A program made the translations under genes and the position numbers. Below, piece by piece: positions 1 to 10,900 of a stretch of 64,000 bases of DNA. Source of the DNA: Aspidapion aeneum. Its lineage: Eukaryota > Arthropoda > Insecta > Coleoptera > Brentidae. Numbering within the stretch: the first letter of the stretch is position 1; every line of letters begins with the position of its first letter. The DNA lies in NCBI GenBank assembly GCA_963576565.1, contig OY755044.1, positions 56,217,108-56,281,107 of the forward strand, given 5' to 3'. Under the pieces are notes generated by a model, which had not been told where the DNA came from, searched no databases, and was given only the letters and a program-made list of their open reading frames with translations.

Positions 1-371
1 ACTTACACTTATTTTACAAGATGTCGCCAATATGTATGAAATATTCAATATGCATAATTATGTTTAAATTTAAAAAATATTTTCGGGAAATTGCATAAGT
101 GCAGAAAAGTTACCGATAATTTAAAGAGAAAAAGCCTAATTCCGCAAGACAAGGGCTTTTTCCTGAAATGTAAACATTATCTGAATGATTTTAAATTTTA
201 ATGCATCTATTTTATTTGAATATTTCCCGAATAATAATAGAAAAGTATGTATTTTCAGCGTCATGTTCTTTTACTAGTAGTCGGTAGGGGAGGCCTAAAA
301 TATCTTAGGGGGGGCCTGAGGGACTTAAGGGGGGGGCAGGTCCCCCTGCCCCCCCCCCCTAGCTACGCCAA
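1..371. other. AT-rich flank ending in G/C homopolymer tracts
   Basis: No convincing gene is visible. The first ~245 bases are AT-rich. Bases 286-360 switch to runs of G and then C, ending with TAGCTACGCCA next to the long terminal repeat. Read on the minus strand this is TGGCGTAGCTAGGGG, which resembles the end of a hAT-like DNA transposon, but no partner end was found. The short ORFs here are low-complexity by-products. Confidence 0.5.
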
Positions 372-952
372 TGGATCTAACGGAGTTAATTCGATTCGAG
401 CCGACGGAGATCTTTGTTTAAAAACTAAGGGATGCAGATTAAATAACACCTGTAGGGGGTTAAAAGATGTATTATAAATACTAAGAACCGATAACTGATA
501 CAACAAAGGTTGGTGAGTTGGCTATGGGGGCGACACCCAGACTTACCCGAAAAAAACAGGATTTGCGGCCGGCTGGTTATCTAGGAACCCCAGTTCACGC
601 CCAAATTATCGTCAGTCGATTACGTCAATTGATGTGGCCGCCCGCACTCACTGGTCTTAACGTTCGTTATAGGGAAAAAAGCCGAAATTTTAGTTCCGCG
701 AGGCGACGCCTCGCCCCGCGGTATTTAGTTCTCACGAGTCTCTGTCAGAAAAAAGCCCGGACATATGCATTGCCCGCCTATTTATAAACTATTTCTGCCA
801 AATTGCAATAATAGTTATTGACGTCAATCGAATTATATCGACTTATAGGTTATCCCAAAAAGTTAATAAATATAATAATAATTATTATTAAGTTCCTTTT
901 TAATTATTTGGGAAATATTGGTTTGACATTATGTTAAGCGCCCTTCGTGACA
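372..952 (-). repeat. Long terminal repeat, 3' LTR of the minus-strand element
   Basis: 581 bp, beginning TGGATCTAAC and ending CTTCGTGACA on the plus strand. It aligns along its length with 18462-18994. It keeps a 53-bp segment (745-797), lacking in the other copy, that contains a TATAAATA box read on the minus strand. Confidence 0.75.
779..786 (-). promoter_or_regulatory. TATA box inside the left LTR
   Basis: The minus strand reads TTTATAAATAGGC, a good TATA-box context inside the LTR and about 170 bases from its minus-strand start. It lies within the 53-bp segment missing from the right LTR. The right LTR would be the promoter-bearing 5' LTR of a minus-strand element. Confidence 0.45.
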
Positions 953-963
953 TCCCCCCCTTT
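953..963 (-). other. Polypurine tract candidate
   Basis: The plus strand TCCCCCCCTTT is a purine run on the minus strand, directly abutting the TG start of the left LTR. This is the position and composition expected for the plus-strand DNA primer of an LTR element read on the minus strand. Confidence 0.55.
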
Positions 964-1525
964 ACTTAAAAATCGCCTCCGATTTTGCCTTCATCGTTGG
1001 CCGTGGGTGCTGCCTCCTTTTAGCCAGCAATACTTAAATACGAGAAAAAAAATTTGGTCACCTACTTAAAAATTTGAACCATTATTACCTTACTTTTTAC
1101 ATTTAATTTTTGACTTATAAATTTCTACAATTATTTTTTCTACCTCTCCCACATGTTGTTGTTTACACGTTAACTTAATTAAATGCCCTATACCTTAAGA
1201 TATTGTATACACTACCCCTCGCGTAAATTAAGTCACCCGGTTCTCGTATCTCAGTGAGATATTCGGGCTCTTCTTACTATTTGTCCCGTACTTGTCTTCT
1301 ATAACTTTGTTTTTTGTTTTTCTTCCACTCCGATTCGTTGAGTGAAGAAAAAAATATTCTATCCATTTCTCATCCCTCTTACTGTCTTAGTTTGGCACTT
1401 CTTATGGATGATATTCGTACGATTGTTGTGCTTTGTAGCATCTTTCATGTAATCTCTGTCCATGTCTATTCTGTCCCGTACTTGTCTTCTATAACTTTGT
1501 TTTCTTCCACTCAGATTCGTTGAGT
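964..1525. repeat. LTR-element interior with partial ~185-bp tandem repeat
   Basis: No gene is visible. From about 1275 the sequence holds one partial and one fuller copy of a ~185-bp unit with the landmarks GTCCCGTACTTGTCTTCT and GATTCGTTGAGT. A further copy follows the LINE at 7839-8000, so the LINE inserted within this array. Confidence 0.6.
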
Positions 1526-1687
1526 CAGTATTCGTTCGATCGCAGTTCAGTACGGTTATATTGCATCGTACCTGCATGATAGTACTAACGAGGTCAAAGT
1601 CGAAGTTTGTTTTGTTTACAATAAAACTCGCGCGCGAAATACCTGTGTTAAAAATCTATATACAATGTGTATTATAAATAATATATC

Positions 1688-3028
1688 ATGTTTAAAAGCA
1701 AAAAAAGTGTACCATCTCCTGTGAAACTTGTTTTAAAAATTAGCGAAAAGCCCAAACAAAATCAGGAAAAAATGGATAATGCCGAAATATTTCAGGATAG
1801 CCATGCTAGAACACAAAATAAAGAAGTTTTATATAGCGAATGGAAAAAATCCCAAAACGAAAAAAATTCACTTAGTGTACAAGTGGATTATCTCCGAAGT
1901 CAACTGGAAAGTATGCAAAGAAAATTTACAGATTTAGAGACAAAAGTCACTAAAAAAGAAGAGTCTGACATGGACTACATTACTGATGAGGACGATCTGG
2001 CAAGAGAAACTGAGTGGATCAGACAAAAAGGAAAAGGTTGGAAAAAACGTCGAATGGATACTTCACTCTCACCACCACAACAAAGCTCGGGCACTGGAGA
2101 GCCCTCCAATAAAACACAAAATGAAGAACCCCCAACTAAGGTTAAAAAAGCTCCATTATCTCCACCGATTATGGTAAATGGCGTAAATAATTTTAATGAT
2201 ATTTATGAAAAGTTAAATATCATACAAGGAGTTAAAATAAAAGTTTTAAATAACGAAAATATTAAAATAAATGTACAAGACGCAGACAGATATCGGCTGG
2301 TTACTAAAATGCTTAATGAAATAAAGCATCAATGGCACTCATACGAAAACAAACAAATAAGGCCAATTAGAGTAATAGCGAATAGGCTACACTTCTCATG
2401 TGACCCACAAAAAATTGTAGCTGATCTACAAAAAAAAGGTTTTAAGGCACTGGAGGCCAGCAACAAACTTAAATGGAGAACAAGACAACCTCTTAACATG
2501 TTTATGCTCACATTTAGCCACGATGAAGATATCAACAAAATTTTTGAAATTTCCAATATCCTTGGGATTGAAGTGGAAATAAAAGCACTAAAAACCTCAA
2601 AGTTAGTCCCTCAATGCAAAAGATGCCAATCTTATGGACACACGCAAAAATATTGCGCTAAAGAACCACGTTGCGTAAAATGCACGGGGAAATATCTTAC
2701 TGTAGAATGCCCCAAACCAAAAGAATCTCAGCCAAAATGCATCCACTGTGGAGGCAAGCATCCTGCTAACTACAGAGGATGCCTTGTTGCTAAGGAAATA
2801 CAAAAATTGAAAATTAAACCTAAGAAACCGAATCTCATACCAAACGTGAATACAAGTAGACAAAACCAACAGACAAGAAACACAGTCACACAAAACTCTG
2901 TGACAAGGACATACAGCCAAGTAGCAGCAACAGCTACTATACCTGATATTAATATCAGTAGTCAAAATACTATGGAACAAACACTACAATTAATTTTGGA
3001 GAAATTGAACAAACTTGATGAGCGATAA
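1688..3028 (+). CDS. LINE ORF1: Gag-like nucleic-acid-binding protein
   Basis: The 446-residue frame is open throughout. The N-terminal part is lysine-rich with a predicted coiled-coil stretch near residues 45-90. A central region (about 160-300) resembles the PRE_C2HC-type domain of Jockey Gag proteins. Three cysteine/histidine clusters follow near residues 310-365. The first, CKRCQSYGHTQKYC, is a complete CX2CX4HX4C knuckle. The second, CVKCTGKYLTVEC, has tyrosine where a histidine is usual, so it may not bind zinc. The C-terminus is Gln/Thr/Asn-rich. ORF1 proteins of this class bind LINE RNA and form the ribonucleoprotein needed for retrotransposition. ORF2 starts 46 bases downstream, in a frame-compatible spacing for a bicistronic RNA. 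The start was chosen because it is the first ATG after the 5' UTR and opens the whole frame. Confidence 0.85.
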   Translation: MFKSKKSVPSPVKLVLKISEKPKQNQEKMDNAEIFQDSHARTQNKEVLYSEWKKSQNEKNSLSVQVDYLRSQLESMQRKFTDLETKVTKKEESDMDYITDEDDLARETEWIRQKGKGWKKRRMDTSLSPPQQSSGTGEPSNKTQNEEPPTKVKKAPLSPPIMVNGVNNFNDIYEKLNIIQGVKIKVLNNENIKINVQDADRYRLVTKMLNEIKHQWHSYENKQIRPIRVIANRLHFSCDPQKIVADLQKKGFKALEASNKLKWRTRQPLNMFMLTFSHDEDINKIFEISNILGIEVEIKALKTSKLVPQCKRCQSYGHTQKYCAKEPRCVKCTGKYLTVECPKPKESQPKCIHCGGKHPANYRGCLVAKEIQKLKIKPKKPNLIPNVNTSRQNQQTRNTVTQNSVTRTYSQVAATATIPDINISSQNTMEQTLQLILEKLNKLDER

Positions 3029-3074
3029 ACTAAACTAGAAAGTAGCAATAACGGAGCTACCAATATGCCTCAAA

Positions 3075-6000
3075 ATGGTCAGTAATCTTAGAATCCTAGC
3101 TTGGAATGCCAATGGTCTCTTGCAACATCAGCAAGACTTGCAAGTTATTCTAGACATAGAAAAAATTGACGTCTGTCTTGTGTCAGAAACGCATTTCACT
3201 AACCAGTCTCACATTAAATTTAAAGGTTATAAAGTGTATCATACAACTCACCCTAGCAATACTGCACATGGGGGAAGTGCTGTAATAATTAAAGAAAATA
3301 TATCACACTATGAGGAGATGGGATATAAAACCATAGAGATTCAAGCTACATTAGTAGGTGTAAAAACCAAAACATATACATTAGTCATAAGTGCTGTCTA
3401 TAAACCACCAAGGCACTTACTAAAGAAAAATCAATATCTTAAGGCGACAAATTCGATTCAACCAATTTTTTAAGCAAAAGACAACAAGGCAAAATATTTA
3501 AATATCAGTCAATAGGTGGCACGACATATTAGAGTCCCAGGGACACCTATTCGGTTTCTAAATTGTGGGCCTTACTAAAATTTTAGGGATGACAAGAACA
3601 CAACACATTTTGAGTTTGACACTGACGTTAATTTTTGCCTAAAAACACAAGTGGGCGGCTAGTTTTTCAATAGCAACAGAAAAAATAAAAGAATAGAGTA
3701 AATAACAAAGCCTATTTTTTTGTCAAAAACCAGGGGATGACATTTCATCTGATAAATAAAAATAGAAAAAAGTGTTTATTTACTGTGATAGAAAATACCG
3801 ATAATCTCGAAGAAGATAGGATGGAACATATAATGTTACTATGAGCCTGCCTCCAAATACATCCAGAGCAAAATATATTTAAAGACCTTGCGATATCATT
3901 GATCCAGAATATAAAAACGAAAATCTCCTGATCCACAGATGCTGCACAGGATAAGAAGCCCCCTTGGTGTTCTGTGATAAGAAGTAAAGTTTTCGGCACT
4001 CATTGTAAATTAAATATAATAAATAAGTTGTTTTTATTTTCGTACTTTATTTTTGTTTCCACAACCTCGTAGAAAAGATATTTTATCTACATACTTAACG
4101 AATGTGTGTGCGTCTTCCGCACTGGTTAGGTAAATTACTATTTCCTGCGACCACATATGAAAATGTTGGATTTTACACGATTTGCATCTTCAGAAAACAT
4201 TAAATTTCATCCGTGTGCAGAAATTTTTTCGCACATGTGTTACAAGTACTTTCAGTACTTCGGCACATGTATGGAAAGTGTTTAACTGTCACAATACTTT
4301 TTCGCACATGTGTTGCAAACTACTTTCCCACACGTGCGGAAAAGCAGTTTCATTTGATTTACGCAAAATTAAACACCAATTTTTACAAAAATTAGTATAG
4401 TTCAACAGTTTTCGTAGGAAAAATAGCATTTATAACTCGACAGAAAGTAACTTTCTCACGCTCGTGTGAAATTTGTCAGTTTCTTCTCTTGTTATGTAAT
4501 AAATAAACAAATGAAAAGGGCTTTATTTCAACTCAGCGAAGTTAAGCACAAGCTTCTGTTAACTGAGCAATATACTAATTATCAAAAACTATCTTATAAA
4601 TTAGTTCGTAATCCCGTGATTTTGTTTGTTACGCTATGGCCAGCCCTTAAAAAAACGTTTTGTAAATAGAAAAAATTGTATGTCTTTAAATACATACTTA
4701 CAATCATTTAACTTATATTAAATGATATTTTATTTTTTCAAAATATCTGAAAATGTGAAATCCGGGTCACGTGATCTTGTTGAATTTTCTCAATCGAATT
4801 GACTTGCCCCCGGTATATGGGGGTGGCGCATCAGTCAAGAGGTTGATGGCTCTTGTCTGATTTGGTGTCCTGCATCAAATATAAAATTGGGCACGCTTTT
4901 CTAAATCCTAATAGATCTCTTCTATAAAAAACTAGTTGAAACATTATTTCTGTTCATATGCAAGATTTTTTAGAAATCTTCAAACGTATCTTGTTAGATT
5001 TTTGATTTTCTTTTGTAAATTTCCAAAAAATACAAGAATCGAAACAATTTCGCTACAGTTTTCTATAACACAATTAGGCTATTGAAATGCCAAACATTGT
5101 TTTGAAATATTTGTTGTGTTTTAGCCATAACTTTTTTTTTATTTTTTGAATAAAATGATTTCGCGAAAAACTGCTAAGATACGGTTGTTAAAAATGCTTT
5201 AAAAAACTACCCCTCAAAATTTTGACGCGTTCCCCTTTCTCGTTTTCTATTTCTATTAGAACAAAGATTTGCGCAAAAAACGCGATATCAGTGTTGTCAA
5301 ATGTTAAGTTTTCGGACGAAGTTTGCCCCCTTAATTTTCTCAGAAAATTAGGAAACCGTTTTATAATTGGAGGTGACTTTAATGCAAAAAATACCTACTG
5401 GGGATCTAGACTGACGAATTCTAAAGGAAAAGAACTTTTGCAAGCTATTAGTGAATATCAATGTGAGCCGATATCAACTGGTAAGCCCACATACTATCCA
5501 ACAGATCCAGGAAAAATTCCAGATCTAATTGATTTTTTTATAGTAAAAAATATATCTTTAAGTTTTGTAGATATAGAAGAAAGTTTTGATTTACACTCAG
5601 ATCATTCACCTATTATTCTAACTCTTAGTAAAAACATAATAAAGAAAGAAGCAAATATCTCACTAGTTAATAAACTGACTGACTGGATTAGTTTTAAACA
5701 AAGTCTGTCAGAAAAAATAAACCTATCAGTACCATTGCAAACGCCAGAACAAATCGATAAAGAAGTTGATTATTTTGTTACAAATATTCAACAAGCAGCT
5801 TGGGAAAACAGTCCAAAACCAAAGAGAATTTTTAAGGGAAAAACTATCCAAAGGAAATTAGAGACCTTATATTGGAAAAAAGGAAACTAAGAAGAAAGTG
5901 GCAACAAAGCCGTGATCCTCGGGACAAAACAAATCTCAACAACATGACGCGCGCATTATGCGAGAAATTCTAGTAATAAAAAATGAATCTATTAACCATT

Positions 6001-7624
6001 TTCTTAATGAACTTACAGATGATAAAAATACCGACTATTCCCTTTGGAAAGCAACCAAAGATTTTAAAAGACCAATTATCCAAATTCCACCCATACGAAA
6101 ATCTAACAACCAGTGGGCAAGGAGTAACGAAGAAAAAGCAGATATTTTTGCAAGTCATTTAGAAAAAACATTTCAGCCCCACGAAGCACCAGATGAACAC
6201 TTTCATTTAAATGAACCCCATCAAATCAAGGACCATATTAAGCTTACATCACCTAAAGAAATATTAACAGAAATCAAAAATATTAATTCGAAAAAAGCCC
6301 CAGGGTATGATCTTATTAACGGGGTAGTCATAAAACAACTCCCCAGAAAAGCTATCGTAAAACTATGCAACCTAATTAATGCGTCTTTTAGGCTTAGGTA
6401 TGTACCTAAACTGTGGAAAGTTGCAGAAGTTATCATGATTCCAAAACCGGGAAAACCACTCCATGACGTGTCATCTTACAGGCCAATATCTTTGCTGCCA
6501 ATTATATCCAAGCTCTATGAAAAATTATTGCTTAAAAGAATAAAACCCATCATAGAAAGACAAGAAATTATTCCATCTCATCAATTTGGTTTTCGAGACA
6601 AGCATTCCACGATAGATCAAGTACACAGAATTACTAATATAATAGAAAAAGCACTAGAAGAGGGAAAAGTTTGTTCTGCAGTTTTTCTAGATGTAGCACA
6701 AGCATTTGACAAAGTGTGGCATGAAGGCCTTAATTTTAAACTAAAAATGTTTCTGCCAAAACAATATTCGGATATTTTGGAATCATACATATCTGATAGA
6801 CATTTTAGAGTAAAACAGGAAGACTCATACTCAAATTTAAGAGAAATTCAAGCAGGCGTGCCCCAGGGTAGCGTACTAGGCCCTTATCTATACTTATTAT
6901 TCACTTGTGATATCCCAAAGCCAGAAAATTGTCACTTAGCAACATTTGCCGATGATACTGGTTTATTGACGGTAGAAAAATCTATTGAAAAATGCATAGA
7001 AAAACTTCAGGATGCAGTCACCCAAATTCACAGTTGGACCACAAAGTGGCGAATAAAATTAAATGAAACCAAATCAATTCATGTTGATTTTACAAACAAA
7101 AATATAAATCACATACAAATAACAATTAACAACATTCCAGTACCATATTCGAATCAGGCAAATATCTAGGTATGACACTTGATGCCAAATTGCGCTGGAA
7201 AGCACATGTTAAGAAAAAAAAAGAAGAACTTGAGATAAGGTATAGAAAAATGAACTGGCTAATTGGAAGGAAGTCCAATTTAACAATTCATAATAAGTTA
7301 CTGCTTTATAGACAAACACTGAGACCAGTATGGACATATGGTATTCAACTATGGGGTTGTGCTAAAGAGAGTAACATTCTAGTTGTACAGAGATTTCAAA
7401 ATAAAGTATTAAGAAACATTGTGAATGCACCTTGGTACGTTCGAAATAGTGACCTTCATCGAGATCTAAAAATCGAAACTGTAGCAGAGACTATAAAAAA
7501 GTACGCAAAAAGCCATGAAGATAGACTCCATCGGCATGTGAATGTGGAAGCAATTCAGCTTCTAGACAATACTATGCTAGTTCGACGACTAAAAAGAGTG
7601 AAGCCGTTTGAGCTAGTAAACTAA
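3075..7624 (+). pseudogene. LINE ORF2: endonuclease-reverse transcriptase, disrupted
   Basis: The first part (3075-3442) gives the endonuclease N-terminus (ILAWNANGL, SETHF). The frame resumes at 5335 with IIGGDFNAKNTYWG and later SDHSPI, the catalytic DNA-binding and His/Asp motifs. Reverse transcriptase motifs follow: RPISLLPIISKLYE, FLDVAQAFDKVWH, GVPQGSVLGP and FADD (about 6946-6957). A C-terminal region with an HTH/zinc-like tail runs to 7624. The protein would nick target DNA and prime reverse transcription there. Four lesions break it: the TTAA-flanked insertion 3443-5334, and frameshifts near 5845, near 5960 and near 7160. Removing the insertion leaves the flanking endonuclease halves in the same frame. 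Confidence 0.85.
3443..5334. mobile_element. TTAA-flanked non-autonomous element (piggyBac-like)
   Basis: 1.89 kb lies between TTAA at 3439-3442 and TTAA at 5331-5334. Its ends are imperfect inverted repeats: GGCGACAAATTCG on the left and GGGGGCAAACTTCG as the reverse complement of the right end. A TTAA duplication is the hallmark of piggyBac, and is also seen with Kolobok. No transposase motif is visible in any frame, so this would be a non-autonomous copy. The interior has palindromic CACATGTG-type repeats at 4230-4345. Confidence 0.7.
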
Positions 7625-7838
7625 GTGAATTACACATAAAACAAAATAATGCTATAAACACAACACAATTGTGAGTTACAGACTAAACAAAACGGGGAGA
7701 ACTGTTGAGTGAACCCTAAGTTTAAATCTGACTTTTCTAGTAAATTAGGTTAAAACAAAATTGCTAATTAGTCTTACTGACTAGATTGTAATATAAAAAA
7801 CACAGTGTGTTTGACAAATAAAAAAAATAAAAAAAAAA

Positions 7839-8994
7839 GATTTGTTGAGTGAAGACAAAAAATATTCTATCCATTTCTCATCCCTCTTACTGTCTTAGTT
7901 TGGAACTTCTTATGGATGATATTCGCATGATTGTTGTGCTTTGTAGCATCTTTCATGCAATCTCTGTCCATGTCTATTCTGTCCCGTACTTGTCTTCTGT
8001 TGAGCCCCTTGTATCCGTTTTGGTAGTTGGCTATCTACTATATTTGTTTATTTGCTTTTACGATTCTGGTCACCTGGTGTTATTTGTCCCTTCCATACCA
8101 AGGTTTACTAAGTTCGGCCTTGGGCTGAAAGGGCTCGGACTCCCCTCAAGGGTTTGCCTGCTGTTTTCGTTACCCTTTATTCGGGAGCTTGCTCTATTCT
8201 TGCAACTCGTTTTCGATGGTCATGGTAGGCTTTCTACCATTGTTCCGTCGATTTTTCCTTATAAGTCTTTCTTCGCTCTGCGATTACTCCTCTCATCTTT
8301 ATTAATCTTAATTGCCGTAGTCTTGATGGCTATCATCATATTGCTGGTTTTTGTTTCCATGTTCATTCTTATCGATCTGGTATCTCTGTTTCCTTTTTGC
8401 CAAATAATTCGTTGTCTTTTCCAATGTTGTAACCTTGAATTTACTAATGCTGTCTTAACTTCTTAATTTTCGTGTGTTTTAATTGTCTTGACCCTCGGGT
8501 TTTCGACTTTCTTATGTGAGTAGACAAAAAATAATGCGCGAGTTTCGGCTCTCGTGCCACTGGCGTTTTCTGTTATATTCTATTCCATTTTTGACAGGTT
8601 GGGTTTGATTTCCCTTCCTGTCCTTTATCTATGTCATTTGATCTTGTTCAGCGCTGTCGCCCGTGAGCCTGTTTTGCCTAGTTTATTCGACGCATTTCCC
8701 CGTCGTGGGATATTTTGTTTTCTTCCCTTCCTTTCTGTGTACTTATTGGCTGTACACGAAAGAAAGTCTTCTGCCACCTTACGCTTGACCACGCTCCACT
8801 TCTGTACTGTCTTCCAAATACCTAACTTCATACATTTAGGGTACCCCCTTTATTCGATCTTAAAAAAACCCAATAACAACTTATTTTGTATCTAATCCTA
8901 AGGACAACATGTGGGAGGTTCTACCCTTGTATGTTTGGCCTACTGTTTTACCCCCGTATCAGGCAAGAAATAAAAGTTAAGGAAAGCATCTTTT
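7839..8994. other. LTR-element interior, pyrimidine-rich, no gene recognised
   Basis: This stretch starts with the third copy of the ~185-bp unit (7839-8000). Open frames of 205 and 113 codons exist, but their translations are hydrophobic, low-complexity products of T/C-rich sequence and match no family I recognise. I treat the stretch as non-coding. Confidence 0.5.
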
Positions 8995-9620
8995 TTTCTC
9001 GTTTTCATTTTGCCCCCATTTTTTTTTTGCCTAAAATTGCCCTAGTGTTTTTTTTGCCTATATTATTTTTTTTTTCCGTAGCCTACCTCGTCTTCAGTTT
9101 ACGACCTTCAATCGAGCTGCGGCTGTTTAGGTTGACCATTTTGTTTTGTTGGTCACCCTTTTTTCTTCTATTTTAATTATATTTAGAACCTTAAATTTTA
9201 TTTTTTTTTTAGTTTTATTTTTATTCTTATCGCTAGGTTAGGTTTTTCTTAAATTTTATTTTTATTCCTATTTAAACGAAAATTTTTATTTATTTACATT
9301 TTTATTATCATTATTTAAGCTCTACTATATTTTCCATTTACCCCCTATTATTTTGCCTAAAATTGTCCTAGTGTTTTTTTTTGCCTATATTATTTTTTTT
9401 CCGTAGCCTACCTCGTCTTCAGTTTACGACCTTCAATCGAGCTGCGGCTGTTTAGGTTGACCATTTTGTTTTGTTGGTCACCCTTTTTTTTTTCATTCTA
9501 TTCTAATTATATTTAGAACCTTAAATTTGATTTTGCTTTAGTTTTATTTTTAATCATATCGTTAGGTTAGGTTTTTCTTAAATTTTATTTTTATTCCTTC
9601 TTACACAAAATTTTTCCAAT
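8995..9620. repeat. ~324-bp direct duplication in the LTR-element interior
   Basis: A segment starting GCCTAAAATTG(C/T)CCTAGTG occurs at about 9030 and again at about 9354. Both copies share the landmarks GTAGCCTACCTCGTCTTCAG and CGAGCTGCGGCTGTTTAGG, followed by AT-rich sequence with TTAGGTTAGG. The copies differ mainly in homopolymer length. Confidence 0.75.
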
Positions 9621-10440
9621 ATTCTTATATTTTTATTTTTAAATATTAATTATTTTTAGTATCTATTTAATTTCTATTATTTTTCAGACCATTGCTGTTT
9701 TACTCTTCGTTTGGTGGAATGTATCTGAAAAATAAAAGAAAAATGTCATTTCGGTGGTTTGGGTTGTTTTCTGTTTGTTAATGTGTTTTCTAAAATATGG
9801 CCATATTGAAATCTACTTACTCCCTTTCAACTCATCCCAGACCACTAAAATAACGTATCTCTCTACCTACCTCTATTTCTATGTCTTATCTCTATTCTTT
9901 TTGTTAGAAATCTGGACATCTTACCTCTTCTTTCCTATTGCCTAACTTATTCTTCTTATTGTATTTTACCCTTCTATCTTATTCTTTACTGCTTAAATAT
10001 CACCTATAATACTAACTAGACACGTATTTAACTTTTCAGGATGAGTCTTTTAACAAACATTGTTTTGAACAACCCTACTTAAATATTAATCAGATAAAAA
10101 TTTTGTTTAATTTCTTTTCTCTCTCTCTTTTTTCTAACTAGGTAAGTACCCTCAACCTTTTTACTTTGAATTCTCTAGGCGCCTTTCTCACATTTCCACG
10201 CCAATAACCTTGGCCTCTTCGCCTCCTTCAATACTTCAGTAGGTCCTTTTAATCATTTTTACACTCAATTTTACTGCACCACTATCTTTACTTGTTCTAT
10301 CCTTTAAGACATAATATGAACATACATTGCATCCATCAAACTGAATTCATTACAGTTAAACCTAGTGCCTCTCGATAATTTTTCCCGGACTTTTATAATC
10401 TCAATCTCAATGTGTGTGTTGAGTTCGCTTACAAGAAATG
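9621..10440. other. LTR-element interior, AT-rich, no gene recognised
   Basis: Pyrimidine-rich, low-complexity sequence. No open frame with recognisable content, no RNA gene and no clear repeat pair was seen. Confidence 0.5.
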
Positions 10441-10900
10441 GTTAATTTTTAAGAGTCAGACTCATTACAGGAGAATCACGTAGTGCCCAATTTTGGTAAC
10501 GCATACCATTTCAGCCTTCCTAGTACTTCAATTTATCAGCACTTGGAGTACCCCCTTTTTGGCGAGCATCCACAACTTACTGTTACAACCTCTGTGTCTC
10601 TAGCGCCTATTGCGATGAATCACTCTCACATTACAGAAGAATCACGTAGTGCCCAATTTTGGTAATGCATACCATTTCAGCCTTCCTACTACTTCAATTT
10701 ATCAGCACTTAGAGTACCCCCTTTTTGGCGAGCATCCACAACTTACTGTTACAACCTCTGTGTCTCTAGCGCCTATTGCGATGAATTACTCTCACAAAGA
10801 CCCTTTAGCCTTCTAATAACTCAGCACTCTTCTTAAAAAACGCATTTCGTTTAACCAAGTCAAACTCATAACAAGAGATCACGGAGTTGCCATTTCGGTG
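10441..10900. repeat. ~168-bp tandem duplication
   Basis: The landmark TCACGTAGTGCCCAATTTTG occurs at 10476 and 10642. The intervening text (TACCATTTCAGCCTTCCTA, GCGAGCATCCACAACTTACT) is nearly identical in the two units. A third, degenerate start appears near 10876. Confidence 0.75.

Larger units (their letters stand above)
1526..7838 (+). mobile_element. Jockey-type non-LTR retrotransposon, with a nested insertion
   Basis: The element begins CAGTATTCGTTCGATCGC and ends in an A-rich tail (7820-7838). It is flanked by a 12-bp target duplication with one mismatch, GATTCGTTGAGT at 1514-1525 and GATTTGTTGAGT at 7839-7850. ORF1 encodes a Gag-like protein with zinc knuckles. ORF2 encodes an apurinic-type endonuclease and a reverse transcriptase. 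This order and the FADD catalytic box are typical of the Jockey superfamily. The element sits inside the large LTR element, so it is younger than that element. A 1.9-kb TTAA-flanked insertion splits the endonuclease, and three frameshifts disable ORF2. Confidence 0.85.

Noticed and set aside
372..952. Left and right LTRs considered as a plus-strand element
   Set aside because: The purine tract and the TGTCACGA start only fit the minus-strand orientation.
1341..8000. A ~160-bp target-site duplication for the Jockey-type LINE
   Set aside because: A partial extra copy of the same unit lies upstream, so a pre-existing tandem array plus a 12-bp duplication explains it better.
7849..8466. A 205-codon hydrophobic frame that could look like a membrane protein
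   Set aside because: The composition follows from T/C-rich DNA inside a non-coding LTR-element interior. It starts inside a tandem-repeat unit, and no conserved motif is visible.
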